A stretch of DNA of 41,402 nucleotides from Mycoemilia scoparia (lineage: Eukaryota > Kickxellomycota > Kickxellomycetes > Kickxellales > Kickxellaceae). The number at the start of each line of letters is the position of its first letter. The stretch's first letter is position 1. Made by a program: the position numbers and the translations under genes. The stretch is taken from NCBI GenBank assembly GCA_027575805.1, contig JANBPU010000147.1, positions 1 through 41,402 of the forward strand, in the 5' to 3' direction. Positions 23,704 through 35,517 of the stretch are shown in pieces. Below the pieces are notes generated by a model. The model was given only the letters and a program-made list of their open reading frames with translations. It searched no databases and had not been told where the DNA came from.

Positions 23704-23835
23704 GGGAGACTATTTTTGAAGGGCCAGATGCATCCTGTATATGAAAATGCATCTATCAATGCTGATGTAGGCTGGCCAATATGCAAGTTGAAACTGGCCT
23801 ACTGGTAAAAGTTGGCCCTTCAAAAACAACTACTC
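23704..23835. mobile_element. MITE copy, second subfamily
   Basis: 132-bp fold-back element with termini GGGAGACTATTTTTGAAGGG and CCCTTCAAAAACAACTACTC. Its interior includes TAGGCTGGCCAA and GAAACTGGCCTACT, shared with 27430-27543 and 40329-40460. The flanks are ACAT on the left and ATAT on the right, so the duplication is imperfect. Confidence 0.8.
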
Positions 23836-25560
23836 ATATATACAAAGCTTTTGAAAATAAGACACTGTGGTTGTTGTGAGTGTTTTTGCTGCTTTGTAAC
23901 GCCTTTCATGTGGATTAAGCAAGAACTCTGCCGAGACGATTGTTAATTTGCATCAGGGCTGTACAAGTGGAAAATACTCTACGTCATATGGCTAATGGAA
24001 CAATCGCTAGTTTTTTGTGTTCTGCATTCTGTCCATGAGCGAAGGTTTTGGAAATAAAGGACTGTCTTTACCAAAAAAAACCAGGTGCTAAAAACCTTGA
24101 ATCCTCAGTTTCGTGAGAACCTCCTTTCTGTACACCATTTAGGCTCCATGACCCTCCTTGAATACGGCATCTGTGGCATTGCTGACTTGCATGACATATA
24201 TGTTTTCTCTAGCCACGTTAGAAACCATTTGGGCTTGGTAAATAGCCCATTGTAGATAGCGTGGCGGCTCTCGATATATTATATTGTGCCCATGGGCTTG
24301 TGTTTTTTATTCCATGAGCCCAAGTGTAAACAAGGGTATTATCCAAATGGCTTGGTGAAGAGCCACACTCCCTCCTGGTTGGTTAAGGACCACCATTGTG
24401 GATCGCAGGTTGCCGTGATAGGCGTCCGTATATCCCAACCTTAGATAAAATGCAGAAAATAAATATACACTTTGTTTATGGCTTTGGGGCTCTTTCCCAG
24501 CATCCATATTCTTGATTTCTGGGAAGGGCGGGAGAAGTTAGACCCAAATTATATCCATAAAGACACCAGTGGGGATTTTGGACATCAAGGGGCGATATCG
24601 CTGACACAACCTTTGTCCATTGTGCTTTACTGTGATGTCATCTAGGCTTTGGAGCACAGGAAGGCAATAGACCTCTGCATGGGCAACGTTAGCGGGAAAA
24701 GCACCGTTGAGGATGCACAAGGTCATGCATACGAGGTTCAGAAGCAACTCTTCCTGAATTCTGTTATATCTGTGTTTTGTTACAATGCTTCCAGATTATG
24801 CACACGCTCACACCACTTGTGTCAGTTAATTGTGAAAAGCATGGAAGGCGCAAAACACGTGTCAGATGGGCTCGAAAATCCTGCCATAACTCGTTAACAT
24901 CAATCACCCTTGACGCTGCAAGTACAGGCAGCGGTGGTTTTTGTTCGCACATTGGGTTGCTCTTATTGCAGCAAACCAAGCCAAACATGGAAAAGACATG
25001 GTGCAGTACCAAGAGCCTCGTGTTTTGGTGATCGTACTTTGCATATTTATCCAGACACTCTACAACAATCTGGAAGGACTCACGCCTCGTGATTTCGGTA
25101 GCTGTAGCAATGCCTGCAAGCAGTTGTTAAGGCGCTGTGGCCACAAGTGTCGAAACGGGGCTGTTCAGGAGTGAGCAAGCCAGCGTGTGTACGGAAGGGC
25201 AAACAATCGGCTCTACTTGACCAGCGGTTGCTTAGTTTGCAACCAAGCCCACGCACAATATGAACAAGGATCTTATTTGCAGTGGGTCACTGGGATTCCT
25301 GGTCACAAGAATAGGTAAACATCGTGGATCCGAATGGCTTCAAGCGACACACTTCACACAATTCGACCAAGTTTGGTTAGAAGAGATTGTTTCTGCTAAT
25401 AGTGTGCGCGCTTGTATATTTTGAGGATATTGTCCTTGCATTGTTTGCCAAGCGGCTGGCCACATTTACTATAATTACTTTGCCCATTCTACAAATACCC
25501 TAAAGCTCTGGAAGTGTTGCAATGCCGATCACTACTTGTGCCACACAGGCCATATACAAA
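23836..25560. other. Orphan region of raised GC, no intact gene
   Basis: About 1.7 kb, visibly richer in G and C (especially 24500-25250) than the surrounding spacer. It has several 60-85 codon open frames on both strands, none with a domain I recognise. The composition looks like decayed coding or transposon sequence. A plus-strand WVTGIPGH near 25277-25300 faintly recalls RNase H of non-LTR retrotransposons, but the frame is broken and I do not assign it. Confidence 0.4.
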
Positions 25561-25725
25561 TAGTCCAACTCCACGGTGCTGTACTACTTACTTTAAATAA
25601 ATAACATCTATTTAGCCTTGCTCCTGGAATTTGCTACCTTGTGTTTTCTGGTTGGCTTCTAACTTCTTTTCTTCTTCTACTTTTATCCACTGCCATACCT
25701 TTGCTACTTGTATTTCGAGCAAAAC

Positions 25726-27005
25726 ATGATTCCAAGGCTACCTAGAATTCATGAGCTAGCGACTTCTCTGCCAGACAACAAGAGCAACAACAGCAGCATG
25801 GCAGCAAGTTCAAGTAGTTCAACTGGTGATTCATTTCTCAGTAAACAAAGCGGCAATATCGGCGGGCAGAGCCATATTACTTCTGTACAGCACATATCTA
25901 AAGGTGCGACATCGTTCAGCACGCCTTCGCCTCTGAGCACTAAAGGGCACCGGCCACACTCAATTGCTATCGGAAGCTATTCTCGTCCTGAGGATGGTAT
26001 TCATGGGTGGCCCAGGTACGTGGCAAATGAACCCTCTCAATACTATGATGTCAAAAGCAGAAGGCCTCTAAGTCCCCTGAAGATTGAAAACATCCAAAAC
26101 GACGAACATATACCACAGCGCCACCATTCTGCTTATGGAGAGTCCAGCATAGGAAATGAAGTAGCCACTACACATAACAGCGAAAATCAATCGAATCAAC
26201 ACCTTCGGCCAATTTATCGGCCTTTAGGACAAGAGCATTTCCAGGAGCCCGCTAAAAGCCATTTCCCAGAGACATCAGAGTCTCCTATAGATACACATAC
26301 TATGGATCAGCACAATTTTTCGCAGGGAAGGGACAAGGCTCCTTTCCAAAATAAAGACTTGAGCCATGAGCGTACCAGCTACTATGGAAGCGCCAATACT
26401 ATTCATCATCGCCCTTTAACTACGCATGAGCCAACACACAGATACTCAAGTTATGAAAGCTATTCTGTGAAAGGCGACCCAGAGATGCTCTCCCAAGCAT
26501 CGCCTTCAATGTCATTTTCACTAATGTCTGCATCATCTACCACACCAGTATCGACAACCCATCCTGCATCGGCTCCTGATTCCATTGCCAATGCCTATCC
26601 CACCTCATCCGTCGATAGCCCTCGCCTCAACCAATTCCGTTTATCCCACAAGATTGCCGAGAGAAGAAGGCGTCGAGAAATGAAAAGCTTGTTTGATTCT
26701 CTCCGAGCATGTCTGCCAATAGAATCTGGAATAAGGCTTAGCAAATGGGAAACCCTGACAAAAGGTACAGTATTTGGCAGCATTTCTTGTTGTTCTGCCC
26801 ATATCGTCACAAAGATATACCGCCATTACTAATATTCTAAAACGCTGTAAATGTTTATATAGCCATAGGCCTTATAAAGTATCAAAATGATGAGATCAAC
26901 AGACTGCGTAATAGACTACAGTACATGTCGGATCAAATGCACTACCACCCTTCCCAATCTCAGCCTCAGCCTCCGCCACATATACCCTACTCAAAAACTC
27001 AGTGA
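25726..27005 (+). CDS. bHLH transcription factor
   Basis: Exons 25726-26764 and 26863-27005 give 393 aa. Residues 1-300 are Ser/Pro/His-rich and probably disordered. The C-terminal third holds the basic helix-loop-helix: basic region HKIAERRRRREMKSLFDSLR, loop around LPIESGIRLSKWETLTK, then helix 2 across the splice (AIGLIKYQNDEINRLRNRLQ), which may extend as a short zipper. The basic region contains the Glu-Arg pair (AERRRRR) typical of E-box readers. The protein should act as a nuclear dimeric DNA-binding regulator. The start is the first ATG of the open frame. The upstream 40 bp is strongly pyrimidine-rich (CTTCTTTTCTTCTTCTAC), as often seen before fungal start sites. Targets are unknown. 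Confidence 0.92.
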
Positions 27006-27825
27006 TTAACCAAGCTTCTTGTATCAAGCAATAATTCTTTTACGCGCCGAGATCTTTTGACTGCAAAACACTATTTAGCCTCCACATCATCACACACACA
27101 CAAGGTGACAAATAATATACATAGCACCTAACTCACGCAAATAGCCTGTATTAATAGATTTGTAAACCATCCCAACTTTAGTATATTAGTTTTTCTTTTT
27201 ATTATATTCTTTTGTGTACTCAAAACTCCCTGCATCAATATAAATTTTTATGCTTTTATTCTGTCATGAGCCAGAATTTCACCTAAAACAGTATAGCTGT
27301 AGATTGTGCTGCATAGCAGTGCGTAATAACTCATGGAATTAATAAATTTTCCTAGGAGCAAAGGTGGTTATATATCTTACTTGATATCATCTACCGATTA
27401 GATTGGTAAAAGCTGTACAGTCGTCTTATGGATCATTATTTTTGAAGGACTGATTATTACTAGTAGGCCAGTTTCAACTTGCTTATTGGCCAGTCTACAT
27501 TATTATCAATAAAATTAATTTAGCCCTTCAAAAATAATCTCCCATATTTACAGGATGGCTTAAAAGTCATCAAATATCAGTGATGTCTATGTAGAGGCAA
27601 TATAAATGTAGTAAACTTGGCTAGCAAACTTTATGAAAGCCCATTTTTGTATGAAATTCTGTAAAATAATCATGAAATGTGAGTAGTTAATTTCTGTTAG
27701 AAACAAATCAGTTTTATTGGCCAAATTTATTAATACCCCATAACCATGAAGTCAATTACCTTAAATTAGTTGACCTCCTAAACTTGGTGGAGGTTTATTG
27801 CCAACTGTGATCTACCACATTAATA
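27006..27825. other. Intergenic: bHLH 3' flank, a MITE, EMC5 promoter
   Basis: About 820 bp of AT-rich DNA without a supported gene. It contains one second-subfamily MITE (27430-27543). The EMC5 promoter must lie between the MITE and 27825. Confidence 0.5.
27430..27543. mobile_element. MITE copy, second subfamily
   Basis: 114-bp fold-back element with termini GGATCATTATTTTTGAAGGA and CCCTTCAAAAATAATCTCCC, flanked by TTAT and ATAT. The interior carries GTAGGCCAGTTTCAACTTGC, the inverted counterpart of the interior of the copy at 23704-23835. Confidence 0.85.
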
Positions 27826-28432
27826 ATGTCTATAGCCATGTCGCTTATTCCAAAGTCGGTTGGGAACATCATAGCCGCTGTCGGCCTTGTATTTTTAGTC
27901 CATGCTGGCTATTCCGCCCGAGAGCGTAAGTTGATACATACAGCTATTATAAATAGCGTCAAAACAAGGAAAGTTAAAATAAAGTGCTATAAAAGCGTGT
28001 TTATTCTGATTTAGACATGCAAATACTAAAAGTCACAGAAACCATGGAGTCTGGACTTCCAAGCGAGGTATTTATCTTGAAAATTTAACATACATGGTCA
28101 CTTGTGCAATAATCTCTCATCAATTTCGCTGACCCTAATAATGTCTGCTAGATCATCGTCGAGTGTATTATTTCCACTGTAATTGCCATTGTTGGATTTG
28201 TTTTAAGTACAGAGAAAGTTAACCCCATCAGTAATGAGCATGAGATGAGAAAATAGTAAGCTGACTCTTTACAGATGTTGTTTATGTCATATCTTTTATT
28301 CGCTATCTAACCTTTTTTTAATTCAATGTCGTTTTGCATTCCAACAGCTCAATAGATGGAGTTGATTCCCGACAATCATTTAGTGCTTTCAATCACCGAG
28401 GTCACATAATTTACCCTCAGCGCAAGCAATAA
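27826..28432 (+). CDS. EMC5: ER membrane protein complex subunit 5 (MMGT1/EMC5 family)
   Basis: Four exons: 27826-27925, 28015-28067, 28152-28255 and 28348-28432, giving 113 aa. EMC5 is a small two-span subunit of the EMC, the insertase for tail-anchored and multi-span proteins in the ER. The first span is SVGNIIAAVGLVFLVHAGYS and the second is IIVECIISTVIAIVGFVLST. The C-terminus has the family's FNHRG motif (SFSAFNHRGHIIY). The loop carrying SGLPSE between the spans is also conserved in position. It is slightly shorter than human MMGT1 (131 aa, from memory). The gene is convergent with the HSF-like gene, 139 bp apart. Confidence 0.93.
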
Positions 28433-28571
28433 GCATTTTATAGTAGCCATTCCCATTTTTTATGTTTATTCCATTAAGAACAATAGGTCTCTAAAAGCCA
28501 ACCTACTATTAAAGCTTAAAAATCTTTTACACACAGAGAAAAATGATAAATGTACAGTGAAATATTAGAAA

Positions 28572-30211
28572 TTAGTTTGATGTAGAGGGATAGTCGCTCC
28601 AATTTCCGAATCTATTTTGATCACTCTTTGAAGGGTTGCTCCTTTGGCGTCGTATGATTCCAGGAAGCAGGTCAACCCTATCACGCTGGAAGAGAGGATG
28701 TATAAACTCGTGCCAAAAATCTTCGAGTTTCCCGTCACGCCTGCCATCAGATATTCTATGAAATCCGTATTCCTAAGTGTTAACAGACAAACTTTTAGTT
28801 GACTTCTAATACTTTGAAATTCATGTAAGAAGATGGTAGGTAGATAAGAGAGGCTGGCTGGTTTAGCTTACTGTCAGGTTTTTGTTTAACGAGTCTTTCT
28901 TTTTTGCCTTCAGACCATAACATTGCATAGCGGTGAGGAGGTTGTTCGCATTTTTGACTCTAAACCTCGACCCGTCCATATTCCACTGTATCCATCGCCG
29001 GTTGCCCTCGTCGTTGACAACCGACCACAGTGCGTATACGAACGGCGTCACCTCCCGATCATTCTGGCTTGCCGACAGCGTCGGACTGACCGGGACTTGT
29101 CCGGCGACCACCCCAGCAACTTCAGGTTGTTCAGGACGAAGAGCAGATGATAAGGGCGAGAAGCGGATCCTGAGCAGCTTTGGAGCGCGGATCGGCCCCA
29201 GAGATGCACCCTGCACAGTAACAGGCTGGGTATCGTATGGCTGCTGTTGACGAGGACCAAGCAGAATATAACCTTGCTGAGAGTCGGTCGAGGCTTGTTG
29301 CTCTGGAGACGAGTGATATTCGTGCAGTGGAGGGAGAACTTGAGGTCCACAACGGTGGTGGTGGTGTTGTTGTTGTTGATGACTACCACTCTCCTTTAGT
29401 ATAGGAGGAAGAGCAGGTTCGCATCCAGGATGGTGGGGCTGTCCTGAAATGCTTGGGCCACGCATGCTTCTTGTAGAAGAAGAGTTGGAGACTGGTGGAA
29501 ATATTGCCTCTTTGGCAACGCTGCTATACCGCCCTACAACACTACTTGTCTCGACCCTAAGGTTGTGAGGCGCCTCTGCCCAGCCTAGAGATTGGGTCAC
29601 TGGTAGATATCCTCTTTCTGAATGCGAAGAATCCGAGGACGAGTGAGCAGCGGGTTGAGAAGGATTGGTGTATCGCAAACGTGAAGCTGGAACCTTCTCC
29701 AGCGGGCGACTCGTTGCGTACCCATGTTCAGCTCCCATCGCCTCAGGCTCCTTCCCTTTCCTGAGGCGACTGTCCCTCGCAGGCTCTGGCATCTCAACGA
29801 GCGACATTATTGAAAAACCGCGAGTCGTACCTTTAGAAAGCAAGTAGTTTTTTAGTTTTGGTAGATAATAAATGACAGATAAACAACCATGTCAAGTAAC
29901 GTGCGAGCAAATGTATTTATATGTGAACCGAATAGTGTCGCATTGCTATCTCCGTTTTATAAAGGTGGATGGCTTCTACATACCTTTTGTGGGGCTCTCA
30001 GAGCTAGAGGTTGAAGTGGAAGGCTCTGGGGTCGAGTGATTTGTGCTCCAGGCAGATGTATCTTTTAAAGGGTATAAAGGATCTTTACAATATTAGAGGG
30101 TTCATGAAGTTATAGGAAGTTTGTTTTCAAAGTACGCGCGAGGAACTTTAAAACAACATGCTACAAGTATGGCTTATAGTTTATAGTTGGACCCTCACCT
30201 GTGTCTGACAT
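28572..30211 (-). CDS. HSF-type DNA-binding protein
   Basis: Four exons: 30199-30211, 29984-30061, 28872-29830 and 28572-28772, giving 416 aa. The first exon is only 13 nt and encodes MSDT plus one base. The phases close at all junctions. Residues 1-260 are Ser/Pro/Gln/His-rich. The C-terminal part is an HSF-type winged helix: TPFVYALWSVVNDEGNRRWI, then QWNMDGSRFRV, a recognition-helix region KKKDSLNKNL, TEYGFHRISDGR, and EFIHPLFQRDRVDLLPGIIR. HSF domains bind heat-shock-type elements or related sites. The domain sits at the very C-terminus, unlike classical Hsf1 with an N-terminal domain, and no leucine-zipper trimerisation region follows it. It is probably a divergent family member (Sfl1/Mga1/Skn7-like in role, unproven). 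Confidence 0.83.
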
Positions 30212-31035
30212 TATTGAGTAATGAACAGCAATAAATGCAGTTAACCTTAGTTTTGTAAGCCAAATAAATTTTAAAAGAGTTATGTTTCAATATAGTGATA
30301 TTTAGATGAACTAATTGATGTACTAGAGATTGAATAAAGACATCGTTTCTTTCATGAAGCAATGAGGGCCATTTTATATCTCCAAGATGGCTGTTCGTCA
30401 CACCTTTTCAAAACACCACATACTGTTATTTGCATATGATTCAAAAAGAGGAGGCTTCCAGCTCAGTTTCTGGCCCCTATCCTACAGACAGAGCTGGGAG
30501 CTGATTTTCCAAATTTGGTAATTTTTGCAATTGGTTTTCGGAAACGAAACTCTTATACCTTACTTGGAATCGCTTTAAACAGGCTTGCCTGCCAAAAAAT
30601 GGCCTTTTACACAAAACACACAATTGTGTTTTATTTGTTGGCGCATTTACACTTTTTACTACGACACTGTTCACATTTGCTTTGTTATACTCACGTTTAG
30701 TTACAGTGTACTGACAATTGTGTTTTCCAACACCAGACATACGAGCGCTGTGCTCAGAGAAATTGGGCCAATTATTGTTATTTCTTTGTCCGTCATCTGA
30801 GCCGAAAACATTTGCTGACTTTTATTTTTATCAATGGCCTATAGTATTATATAACATGAAGCCAGCTTATACTAGGAAAGCCATTTTGGCTATATGTATC
30901 TAGACACCTTTTTCTTGGTAATAGTTTATAAGTAGCACATAACAAATGTTGGTAATCAATCGAGTAAGGGAGAGTATTGAAGTCTGACCTAAATCAAATA
31001 AAAGTAAAAATACCAAAAATTCATATATAAAAAGA
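30212..31035. other. Intergenic: HSF-like promoter / SLA2 3' flank
   Basis: About 820 bp of AT-rich DNA. The 87-codon minus-strand frame at 30477-30740 has one Cys-x2-Cys (LCVLCKRP) but no supported domain or start context, so it is not called. ACAATTGTGTTTT occurs at both about 30620 and 30715, a small internal repeat. Confidence 0.4.
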
Positions 31036-34000
31036 TTAGGCAGTACCGCCCTCTTCAGGGTCGGCATGATAGTCATAGCGCCTCATGTCAGCCAAGACTC
31101 TTCGAGCCGTTGTCAGCTCCTTTTCTAGGCGGAGGATTTCTACTTGTTGTTCCATCTCACGGCTCTTGAATTCAAGGTTGCTGAGCTTGGAATAGTCTAC
31201 TGAGCCAGCCTTTTCGTCTTCCTCTTTCTGTGTTAGCTGCTTGACGGCCTTGACCAAGCTGTTGGAAGCATCTGTGACAGTGCGAGCTGCTTCTTCAAGG
31301 CGGACCTGAGTCTTGGAGTGGAGCTGTGATTTGACGCGTGATGCAGCAACAAGTTGTGCTGTTGCGGCCGTCACTTCGCGTGATGCAACGATCATTTGCT
31401 CAAGGCTGCTAGTTCCATTGATAACCCCGTCTGCTGTTTCAACAAGCAAATTGGTTGCCACGGCCACAGCCTTCGCAGCCGAGATAAGCCCCTCAGTCCA
31501 GCGATTGTTTTTCTTGTAGAATTCAGCTTTAGAGCTTGAGCCGCGTCCATGTGCAACAATTTCTTGCTGACAAGCAGTGGCGGCACGGATGAGCTGAGCA
31601 ATAGCGTTTGTCATTGCCATGGCAGTGTCCAATATTGCATCGTTGACCTTTATCTGGCGAGCACTGAGGTTGGGCTTGCGTGGTGCAGAAATCAACGCCT
31701 GAAGACGACTGGCAGCTTGGTCGATAGCACGAGCTGCTGCAAGCATCTGGTTCTCTACGATATCGCTGACGTTTTCGGTGTTGACTACAGAAATCGAAGA
31801 TGATGTCTTAGGGATAACCTGTTCGATAAGCTCAGTGAGGTCACCAAGTTTTTGTTGGAGATCCCGGTTACAGTTCCAAATGACACCTGGGCGTTCTGAT
31901 GCAAGGGTGCGATCCATGTGCGAGGATTGTCCCTTTGTGAAGAATAGCTTTCCTACCCCGGCCGATACACGGGAAGCAGACAAGATGCTTTCGATTATCT
32001 CCTCGTCGACCGCAAGGCGAACGACACCCTTCGAGTTGTAAAGCATGCTTGAAATCTCTGAAGATAGTTCAATAGCTGATTTGATTACTGTGCTCTGATC
32101 GCCTTCTGGATTTGTGAGATATCCAGCAAATGAGGCTGTTAGTGTATTTGCTGAATCGCGAACCTTTTCGATATGGGCCAGGACATATTCGGGTGTTGCA
32201 GTGGTGTTTCCGGGACTTGCAGTAGACGATACGTCGAAAAGGGTCTCGTCGATCTTTTCTTCGCAGCTACGCAGGATCGAGTCGAGAATTTTCTTTAGCT
32301 TCATCATATGGTCTATTTGCATCTTGTCAAGTCGCTCCTGTATCTCTGAGCTAGTTCCAGTATTTTGTTCTTGAATTTCAGCCATTGCAACGATGCTTTG
32401 ATCAAGGCTAGCCTGTAGAACGTCGATTTCATCATCCTTGTTTTGTTTGAGGCGGTTGTACTCGGCCTTGAGCTCGTCAATCTGGCGTCTGTAGTCATCC
32501 ATCATCGAAATTCGAGCCTTAAGGTCTCTCTCAAGTTCACGCTTTTCATCATTGAACTTGGCCACAATGGCTGAAACTTCCTGTCCCTTGGACCTACTGA
32601 GTTCATTAATGCGGTCCTTGTTGTCATCCAACTCCCTCTTTAGTCGCTCGAGCTCTTCACTTTGTGAGTTTTCAAGGCGGTGTCTTTCCGCTATTGCAAG
32701 ATCACGCTCACGCATCATATCAGCAAGCTCGAGGTTCTTGCTCTTCAAGTCATTCTGAAGCTTTTCGTATTTGCGCATAGTCTCAGAAGCACTTCCAACC
32801 TTCAGGTTAACTTCTTTGAACTTTTGGAGGAGTTCCAGGTGCTCCTGGCGTAGCTTAGAGTAAAGCTTGGCCAATGCCTCATATTTCTGACGCCACTGCA
32901 TAATTTGTGCCTGAAGTTGCCTGATTAATTCATCCTTGGCGCTGTCATTTTGTTGCTGCATAAGCTGTAGTTGGCGAATCTGGTCTTCCAGAGATTGCAC
33001 TCTCTATTGATTATAACAGCAAAATTCTTCGTGAGTATATGAGTTAATAGGCAATAAGCACATACCTAGCAGAGTTTTATGATTTAATATGCATATATAC
33101 CTGGTTGTACTGATCAATAGTTAGCTGATCGCGCTCATGCTGTCCCTTCATTGATAGCATTTGCTGCTCTAGCTCAACAACACGACCCTGAACCTGGCGT
33201 TGCAGCTGTTCTCGTTGTAAGGCTTCAAGTTGCTGTCTCTCTCTTTCTTGTTGCTGTCGCTTCATCTCTTCATACTGACGCATTTGTTCAAGCCTCTGTC
33301 TTTCAGCTTCCTCCTGCTGCATTTGTAGCTGGCGCTGTTGCTCTTGCTGCTGTCGCTCATACTCCTCTGCAGCGCGGCGCTCTGCCTCAATATCAATGGT
33401 CGGCTCTGTAGGTCCTGGAGTAGAAACAGGAGATGCAGTGTCTCTCAATCCAACAGATCGTGGACGATCTGGAAGTGCTGGAGGATTCTCATCGCCTTCC
33501 ATTAGATTTGGTGGGTCCTACAATAAAGAAGTTATAATGTAATTAAGACCTTATTTGTTTATCACAATCGTATGATCGACATGGTGTAAATCATAAAAAT
33601 TACCTGGGGTAGTTTTGGAACAGTGATGAGGCTAGTAAGATATCTGAGGTTGGAGCAATCAAAATAGAACTTGCGAAGACGATAGTGCTGATTGTTGTAG
33701 CGCTTACGGAGCTCTTCAAGAGCTGTATCAGCACCCTCAACGCCTATTGTAAAAGTTTATTTTAAGTCAATGTAAATTTGGATCATACCAATGGAATCTT
33801 AGTGCAAAGAACAAAGACTGGATGTTTGCTACTTACGATTATGCATAGATATCAACATTCTGGTAGCAAACTTATATATACCATAGCTTTCTTCTACAAG
33901 CGGAACCAGTGAAGCTATGCGACATTCGTTGTTAGAGCCAGGGTGGAAATTACTAAATACTAGCTTTTGGAGTTCGTCAAGGCGATCTTGTAGGCTCATA

Positions 34001-34611
34001 AGATCAGCAATTGTTTCATAGCCCTCATTGGGATCGTTGGTGGTCTTCAAGCTGACATATTCGTCATAATCGAAATTTCCACTGAATTCAGGGTGAAGTC
34101 TGTGGTATTCTAGTTTTGCTAGTAAAAAGTTGACGTAGGCATGTATTAGCACGCCATAGCCACGCCAACCAGTAATGCTGGTAGAAGCACGGCCGAGGTC
34201 TTCCAAAAATCGGGTTTGGTTTAAAGCATCACGAACGCAAACTTTATGGCCAGCAAATATAACTTTATGAATACTAATTAGAGCCTTAAAGCACTGAACT
34301 TCGTCAGCAAGCAGAGGTTGTACTTTGAGGCCTTCCCAAACAGGCACTGAGGTCCTGAAATCCCACGTAAACACGATCATTTCTAAATATATGCACAAAG
34401 GTAGTATTAGGTATTAGTCATAAGAATAGGAAAATGAAGAGATTCATCTCAATGTTGAGCAGCTTATATTCAAAGGTAAATGCTTACTTCTGACGTGCTT
34501 ATACTTTGGAGAGGTTTCATCTATGCTTACGGCCTTCTTTATATGTTTGGCTAAATCTTCCTCCGCTCTGCGCCGATCGCCAGTGCGAGCGGAAATGTCT
34601 GTGCGTCTCAT
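31036..34611 (-). CDS. SLA2: Endocytic adaptor Sla2/End4 (HIP1R family)
   Basis: Five exons: 34488-34611, 33837-34382, 33604-33743, 33101-33517 and 31036-33003, giving 1064 aa (yeast Sla2 is 968). Sla2 links clathrin-coated pits to actin. The N-terminal ANTH domain (residues about 1-280) starts with a Lys/Arg-rich lipid-binding stretch and includes KHVRKMIVFTWDF and GWRGYGVLIHAYVNFLLAKL. FYFDCSNLRYLTSLITVPKL and PQDPPNL follow, as in other Sla2 proteins. A Gln/Glu-rich coiled coil spans residues about 325-620. The C-terminus is the talin-like I/LWEQ actin-binding module (RWTEGLISAAKAVAVATNLL, SREVTAATAQLVAASRVKS). All exon phases agree. Confidence 0.97.
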
Positions 34612-35517
34612 GGCCCCTCAAGCAACAAAACAATGCCTATGTATGTAGCCTGGCGTAGTGTGTTGAATTAGGCGTGTAGTAAGTAGCGGTAATTGGTCCG
34701 GATGTTTTGCAATTACAGTCCGGTATAGACACAAATGCTGTGTGTGTATAGCAAAAGAACGAAGGGAGGAGAAATAGTATCTAGCACATGATGTTTTGCC
34801 ACCTTTTTAGCATCAGTGACGACGACAGAATGAACATCCTAATCTCGAACAGTATGATGACGATCAAGCCACTCGCACAAGACTGCAATTGGCTGTGCTT
34901 TTAAATTGTTTTCGAGGTGCTTGCCATTTTCTCAGAAACAAAAGGCACATTGGAGCATAGAATGTTCCTAAAACTTGGCAAAGGAATGACCCTGATAATA
35001 ATTTCCACCAAAAAGGACTCTTAGATCTTAACATCAGTAAGAGGCCAAATTATCCTACCTCCGTTTCAGAATCATGATTAACCAAAAGCTATGGATAGGC
35101 CACCATGAGAGCAGCGGCGATAACAAAAGAATCCCATTTGGAAAATCCGGTGTGGGCCAACACCAATTTATTGCGGAGGCTGATATGGACATAGCAGCTT
35201 GACGATCATGCCATAAGTTTCCTAGCGTGCTGGATAGTTTATGCGATCCAAAAGAATCACAAATGCTGCTTGCCATTAAGCATTTACCCAAATCTGCCAA
35301 TGATCGGTCTTGCTGGGACAAGGAGCTTAAAAATGACGCTGCCATTTGAGTCTGTAGACGTCAGGCCACAAAAGCTTTTGGCGATTTCGTCACCTCTACT
35401 AACACCAAGATCAGCAGAGATATAGAATAAATAGTTGCAGAAGGAAGCACTATTCCTTTAGTGCTTTCGTTTTACCATATTGACCCTTCAGCTTTACAAA
35501 CTCATATTGCTGCTTTG
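34612..35517. other. Divergent intergenic region with a stop-interrupted upstream frame
   Basis: About 900 bp between SLA2 and the trehalose synthase gene, expected to hold both promoters. From 35074 the frame of the synthase exon can be read backwards through coding-like sequence broken by TGA at 35200-35202, TGA at 35347-35349 and TAA at 35428-35430. Whether this is 5' UTR, intron-containing coding sequence or decayed coding sequence is unresolved. Confidence 0.45.

Noticed and set aside
25270..25330. RNase H remnant of a non-LTR retrotransposon (WVTGIPGH)
   Set aside because: Only a few residues match, the frame stops right after, and no reverse transcriptase motif is visible nearby.
30477..30740. 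87-codon minus-strand frame with Cys-x2-Cys
   Set aside because: Only one CxxC, no second metal-binding pair, and it lies in an AT-rich promoter region.
31036..34611. SLA2 as a marker of a neighbouring mating-type locus
   Set aside because: SLA2 flanks MAT in many Dikarya, but no HMG-box, alpha-box or homeodomain gene is present here. The neighbours are an HSF-like factor and a trehalose synthase.
35200..35430. Stop-codon reassignment or readthrough in the upstream frame of the trehalose synthase
   Set aside because: TGA and TAA both act as normal terminators in every other gene of the window, so recoding is not supported.
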